Positions 59,735-64,000 of a stretch of 64,000 nt of DNA are shown here, one piece after another. The notes beneath the pieces were generated by a model, which was given only the letters and a program-made list of their open reading frames with translations, had not been told where the DNA came from and made no database searches. The stretch comes from Sialis fuliginosa (taxonomy: Eukaryota; Arthropoda; Insecta; Megaloptera; Sialidae): the NCBI GenBank assembly GCA_961205875.1, contig OY540810.1:18724001-18788000 (forward strand), read 5' to 3'. A program made the translations under genes and the position numbers. How positions within the stretch are numbered: position 1 is the stretch's first letter; every line of letters begins with the position of its first letter.

Positions 59735-59874
59735 TCAATGATCGAAAGCAATAACTAACACATAACGTCTAGATGGATTCTTGTTCTCACATTCATAATT
59801 AAGAAGACGATCTATAAAGTACACCACGCCGTTCTTATATGCAAACAGCAACTGATTTATCCTCTGGACCAACT
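59735..59874 (-). other. Candidate 3'-terminal exon, minus strand
   Basis: On the minus strand an acceptor-like catttttttAG is followed by 46 open codons (ELVQRINQLLFAYKN ... SRRYVLVIAFDH) and a TGA at 59737-59735, with AATAAA about 36 bases on. Composition is less AT-rich than the surroundings. I do not recognise the protein. It could be the last exon of a gene lying to the right, or chance. Confidence 0.25.
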
Positions 59875-61145
59875 CTAAAAAAATGATCCAGTTTCTATAT
59901 ATACAGGTACACAGAACCAATGTTACCAATTTAGAAATTATTTCGTCATTTGATTATATTTTTCCAGTAACACTAAAGATTTTAATTATCTTTTAATTTA
60001 GTAATAAAATTATTTCATAATAATAAATATTCCCAATTTTGCTAACTGATAACAGCTACAACGTAGGGGTTCGAATTTTTATTAGCCGGGATTCAAGATG
60101 TATTATATAAAACAAAATTCAACATTCTCATTACGACATGAATACTTTTTGTGGAGTTTAACAGAACCAGCAGCATGAACTTTATTATATATTTATTAAA
60201 TTGCATATATTATTTTTGTATATCGTTGGAATGCTATTTTTTGCTAAATATTATACAACTGTCCTAATATAATATACATATATAAATCAGGTTATTCAAA
60301 TCGAAGATATTTTATCACCAATTTTTTAGTTAAATAAGATTTTTATCAACCTTTTAGTCTACTTTATTTGATTATAGTTCTATTACTATATAACTTTTGC
60401 TATCTAAACAGTGAAAGATATAGGGGTCATAACACCGTTATCAATTGTTCTCCGTAAAAAATTGCTCCAGCAAGTAATCAGCGTATCTTTCGGATTTTAA
60501 AATAAATATCAATTGCTTGGAATTATAAAATCAATCAATAATAAATGTTTTATATTGCATTTGGAACCTTCATCTCTTTTAGGCCTTACTAATACGAAGA
60601 TACTGTAAAGAAACTGAAGTTACTAAGGAGTTTCTTATCAGTCTCTGCATGTACATTTTAATGAGTCTCCACATACTGCGCTACTGACTACTGATTAGTA
60701 ATTGGTTTCTTTCCAGTTACTGATCAGTTTCTCGCGACCCGTCCGTGTTGTGCTTGTTGCCAGCCAACTAGTTTGCAACTCTTGCATTGGAGTATCCGTC
60801 TTGTGTATAAAAGAAACGAGCATTTTAGCTAAATTTAAATGAAATTCTTTCTCTACATAGGAATGAACCCAATATTTAAATTTTTTTTATTACGTTTTTC
60901 GTTTCTTTTTTTCTATTACAGGATAAAAAAAAATGTTTGGTAAGCTCCTGTCAGAAACTGGTTGGTGATTTTAGTTATCAGTCAATTTCAGTTTCTTTTG
61001 AGTTCGTGTGTGAAAGGCCTTACAGTCCAAATTTAACTGTAAAAAGTATATTTGCATATTATAAATTTTCAACTGACGCCTGTAGAATAGATACACAGCC
61101 ACACAAAAAAAAGTCTGGTACTTTTGACGAGACACATGTATTCCT
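59875..61145. other. Stretch without recognised genes; possible Harbinger-like remnant at 60580-61025
   Basis: aggccttac at about 60590 and the complement-like gtgtgtgaaaggccttac near 61005, with scattered inverted gaaactga words, suggest a decayed long inverted element. Weak. Confidence 0.3.
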
Positions 61146-61149
61146 ATGT

Positions 61150-61190
61150 ATTTTGAGTCGCTGAATCCGAATCAGATTCAGCGACTCAAT
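61150..61190. repeat. Short palindrome gagtcgctgaatc / gattcagcgactc
   Basis: 13-bp arms around a centre of about 6 bases. A related phrase, ttttgagccgcagaa, lies at about 61413, so this may be part of a dispersed family. Confidence 0.6.
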
Positions 61191-61564
61191 CGTCAGATTC
61201 TGTGGTCAAAATAGCACCTTTCACGATTGGTTTTTGACATAACCTCAAAAAACCGCCCTTTTGAGTATGTGATAGAAAAAAATGTTTTTTTACGGGATTC
61301 AAGCTGCTGATTCCAAAAATAGAGTCAGAATAGTTATATAACTGATAATTCTATGACATAACCTCAAAAAAAAAATCAGCAGCAACTTGTAAGCCAGCAT
61401 TGCATTTTATGGATTTTGAGCCGCAGAACCCAGTTTTAAGTCAAATCTGCATAGTAACTAACAAATTTGTTACATTATTCCAAGAACAGAGTGGTGTCGC
61501 TAAGAGGGGGGTGGGTGGGGGTGGCGGACCGCCCCGGGTGTCACCCTCAAAGAGGAGACACCCT

Positions 61565-62010
61565 TTTAATATGTTAAAAATAAAGCCTATTTACCTTATT
61601 TTTTGGTTATTTTAAGCTTCCAGGGAGTAAAATGTGTAAAAAAAATTTTTTGTCATTCAATCATCCAATTTATTTATAAAATAAATAAATAATAAATAAT
61701 AATATATAAATTGTAATAATTTGTAATATGTTAAAAAAAATTATTGTAATACAGTATGTTTTTGCAATGGCATCGCTAGGGGGCGACACCCGGGGCGGAA
61801 ATCAAGAGTCTCCCCCCCAGCCAAAAAGTCAAAAGGTTTTATTTTTTATACATTAGACGGGTGTCAGCCCTGTGATTTTTAACGACAGAAAAAATATTAT
61901 TTAAAAAAAAATAAATTGGATGATTGAATGACTAAAAAATTTTTTTTACACATTTTACTCCCCGGAAGCTTAAAATAACCAAAAAAATAAGGTAAATAGG
62001 CTTTATTTTT
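61565..62010. mobile_element. Foldback element, about 450 bp
   Basis: Arms taaagcctatttaccttatt, ttttaagcttcc-ggga and gtcattcaatcatccaattt with their complements near 61910-62010. The outer parts contain facing copies of cccggggcg/gaccgccccggg text near 61520 and 61785. The right arm ends close to the start of the hAT-type element at 62035. Confidence 0.75.
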
Positions 62011-62034
62011 TAAACTGCCATGTTTCTATTAAAC

Positions 62035-63313
62035 CAGCGATTCTCAACCTTTAGGGCCCGCACCCCTAGGGGGAGCATGATTAAACTAAATGGGGGGGCG
62101 CGAGCATATCGAGAAAAAATTAGAAAAATATTATTAAAAAATTTATTTAATTTACTGAAAGAAAAGCAAATTGACATGACAATCTGACATAAAAAAAAAA
62201 CATCTGCCAAGTAATGCACAGTGCTTCATCGTGCTAAATTCACTAAAACCGATAGTGTTCAGATAAATTGCCTGGCATTGGTTAACCATTTAATTTTTAT
62301 ACAAATTTTACTAAAAAATCTTAGTTCGAATTTTTTCTTAAAACGCACCTGAATATTTTTTCATATATTTTTAATTTTTTGACAATTTCAATCTAAATCT
62401 AAATTTATACAAATGTCAAAATGACATTTAAAACGTCAAAGTGACATTTAAAACGCCAAAGTGACATTTCAAACGTCAAAATGACACTTAATATATCCAA
62501 TCAAATATCAATTTAGAAAAACAAAACACGAATTTTTAAAATTAATTTAGATAAATCTTTGTAAGGGAATATTTTACAACAAACGTTGTAGACCCATATT
62601 ATAGGAAATTTAATTCTCTACAAAAAACATTCTATAAAATTTTCTCGTAACATGTGTCGTTCTTGAGATATCTTGAAAAAAATAAATATTTTGGGGTGTC
62701 ACCCCTCCCCCTTACACACGATTTTAATGATTTTGAAATGGGACCGTCCTCAAACCAAACCCAACCATCCGACCAAGTTTCAATAATATTGGTTCAGTGG
62801 TTCATGAGTTATGCGTGTGACAAGGATTCAGGGGACAGACGGACGGACGGACGGACGGATGGACGGACGGACGGACGGACGGACGGACGGACGGACGGAC
62901 ACACGGACAGACAGACAGACACGGAACGAAAAGTGTTTGTCTTGACGTGAAACGGATAAATAAATTTAAAATTTTGAAATTGGAGAACTTTTTTTTTGTC
63001 TCAATCTGAAACGATCACATAGCTTCTCGTATCTTCGATATTGCGAGGAAGCAATAAAATACATGTTTACATTTACACTGTTATAACACAATTTTAAATA
63101 GAATTGTATCAGGACTGCACAATGTATTTAATAATAAACTTATCAATATTAAATTAAAGCAAGATGAATAATTATTAGTGACTCCCTTGGGCCTGTCGCA
63201 GAACAAAGTTTTTCGAAAGAAGGTTTAATAAAATTATTTTATGAGGGAGGGGGGCACGATAATAATTGTGATTGAAAATTGGGTCGCAAATACTAAAAGG
63301 TTGTGAATAGCAG
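62035..63313. mobile_element. hAT-type element copy 2 with 8-bp TSD, split by a nested family A element
   Basis: Starts CAGCGATTCTCAACC and ends in a decayed TTGTGAATAGCAG. Flanked by exact tattaaac at 62027-62034 and 63314-63321. It matches 3386-3853 on both sides of the family A insertion at 62190-63054 (left part to gacat, right part from acatgtttacatttacact). No transposase. Confidence 0.85.
62190..63054 (+). mobile_element. Family A element nested in the hAT-type element; longest (GGAC)n tract
   Basis: Complete copy from aaaacatctgccaagtaatg to tattgcgaggaagc. The GGAC tract at 62838-62900 is the longest of the family copies in this window. The empty site is represented at about 3524-3545 in the first hAT copy, where gacataataaaaaa is continuous, so it landed in an A-rich run. 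Confidence 0.85.
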
Positions 63314-63473
63314 TATTAAACCATATAATTTCTCATTTCTTGATTGATGTTTTAATTCAACCTAATATAGCTGTTTTCTCGTGTATTGAAAAGTATCCTG
63401 AATCGACGCGGCTCTTCCAAGTATGTTTTTTTTTACTAACAATATGTATAAAAAAATCAGGACACAAAAAAAG

Positions 63474-63816
63474 CAGGGATTCAAACTAAACCGAAAACCG
63501 TTAATTTTTGTCGGAACGAAAACCGGAACCGAACCGAAAAAAATATCGTTTATTTCGGTTCGAAAAATAATATATTATTTAAAAAAATTATGGCTACAAC
63601 CGTGCAGCAAGACCATTGCTTTCGGAACGTGTCACTGGGCTGTCATACAAGTACCATAAAGTGTTCTAAATTATGGTAGAAAATAAATGTATAATACAAA
63701 TAAAAACATTTAAAAATTGATTATTAGGAGTTGAACCGAAAACCGGAACCGAACCGATATATGTATATATTTTTACTTGAACTGGAACGAAAAAAATATA
63801 ACGGTTCGAAGCCCTG
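63474..63816. mobile_element. Probable hAT-type element (343 bp), TSD decayed
   Basis: Ends CAGGGATTCAAAC and GTTCGAAGCCCTG. Inside are facing copies of accgaaaaccggaaccgaa. The 8-bp flanks (aaaaaaag, aataaaat) do not match exactly, so support rests on the termini. Confidence 0.6.
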
Positions 63817-64000
63817 AATAAAATATTATGTTAATAATTCATCATTCATAATACCTACTTCAATAATAATAATAATAATAATTATAAGAAACTTGAAAAT
63901 AGAATTTACTATATGAACCAGGTACTGTACCTCTAAATAAAATGCTGCAATGAAAATTTAATCAAGTTCATTTGGCAACACTGTACATTATAGTTATTGT
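63817..64000. other. AT-rich end of window with (AAT)n
   Basis: A short (AAT)n tract at about 63861-63882. Nothing else. Confidence 0.5.

Noticed and set aside
62838-62903. Possible CRISPR-like regular repeats (GGAC)n
   Set aside because: Simple 4-bp microsatellite with no spacers; the genome is eukaryotic.
62654-62950. 98-codon frame with repeated DGRT
   Set aside because: Translation of the (GGAC)n tract of the family A element.

Overview
The window is AT-rich, repeat-crowded nuclear DNA from an invertebrate animal, most probably an insect. Evidence for this is the mariner, hAT, pogo-like, Harbinger-like and Penelope-like elements, repeats with internal (GTCY)n or (GGAC)n tracts of the kind known from insect Helentron-like elements, a short TTAGG-type run, and the lack of any dense prokaryotic gene layout. 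The order of insect cannot be fixed from the sequence. I found no complete host protein-coding gene. Most open frames are short chance ORFs, so this is best read as a long intergenic or intronic stretch.

Layout. 1-5 kb: AT-rich DNA with one hAT-type element that has an exact 8-bp target-site duplication (3386-3853). 5-9 kb: a (GTCY)n-type dispersed element (family A) followed by a chain of foldback elements, three of which hold hammerhead-ribozyme-like cores. 10-17 kb: two more hAT-type elements with exact 8-bp duplications (10081-10706, 13568-14742), a 1.3-kb nested foldback, a pogo-like MITE and copies of family B. 18-28 kb: a 193-codon frame of unknown meaning, two more hammerhead-like cores, family C and D repeats, a foldback with promoter-like termini, and a Tc1/mariner-class transposase pseudogene. 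31-34 kb: a candidate orphan exon, family B and a Harbinger-like element.

33.8-37.3 kb is the most striking region. Two near-perfect giant palindromes (arms about 421 and 392 bp), each bordered by (TA)n, stand in front of a 5'-truncated Penelope-like element (PLE) that keeps the end of its reverse transcriptase and a GIY-YIG endonuclease. The right arms and the PLE tail each carry a foldable type-I hammerhead ribozyme in the same orientation. Because the arms are inverted copies, the left arms carry ribozymes on the other strand. Predicted plus-strand cuts fall 866 and 1741 nt apart.

38-64 kb: tandem 280-bp repeats (family D), large foldbacks, a possible retropepsin remnant, a decayed mariner with a nested MITE, a family A copy interrupted by an inverted family A copy, a GC-rich island at 58.9 kb, two weak exon candidates, and a second copy of the first hAT family with a family A element nested inside it.

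The unifying theme is foldback DNA (more than fifteen inverted-repeat units in 64 kb) and a scattered set of hammerhead-like motifs with the shared form CTGANGA-N-stem-GAAA. All calls are by eye. No alignment, folding or database search was run.
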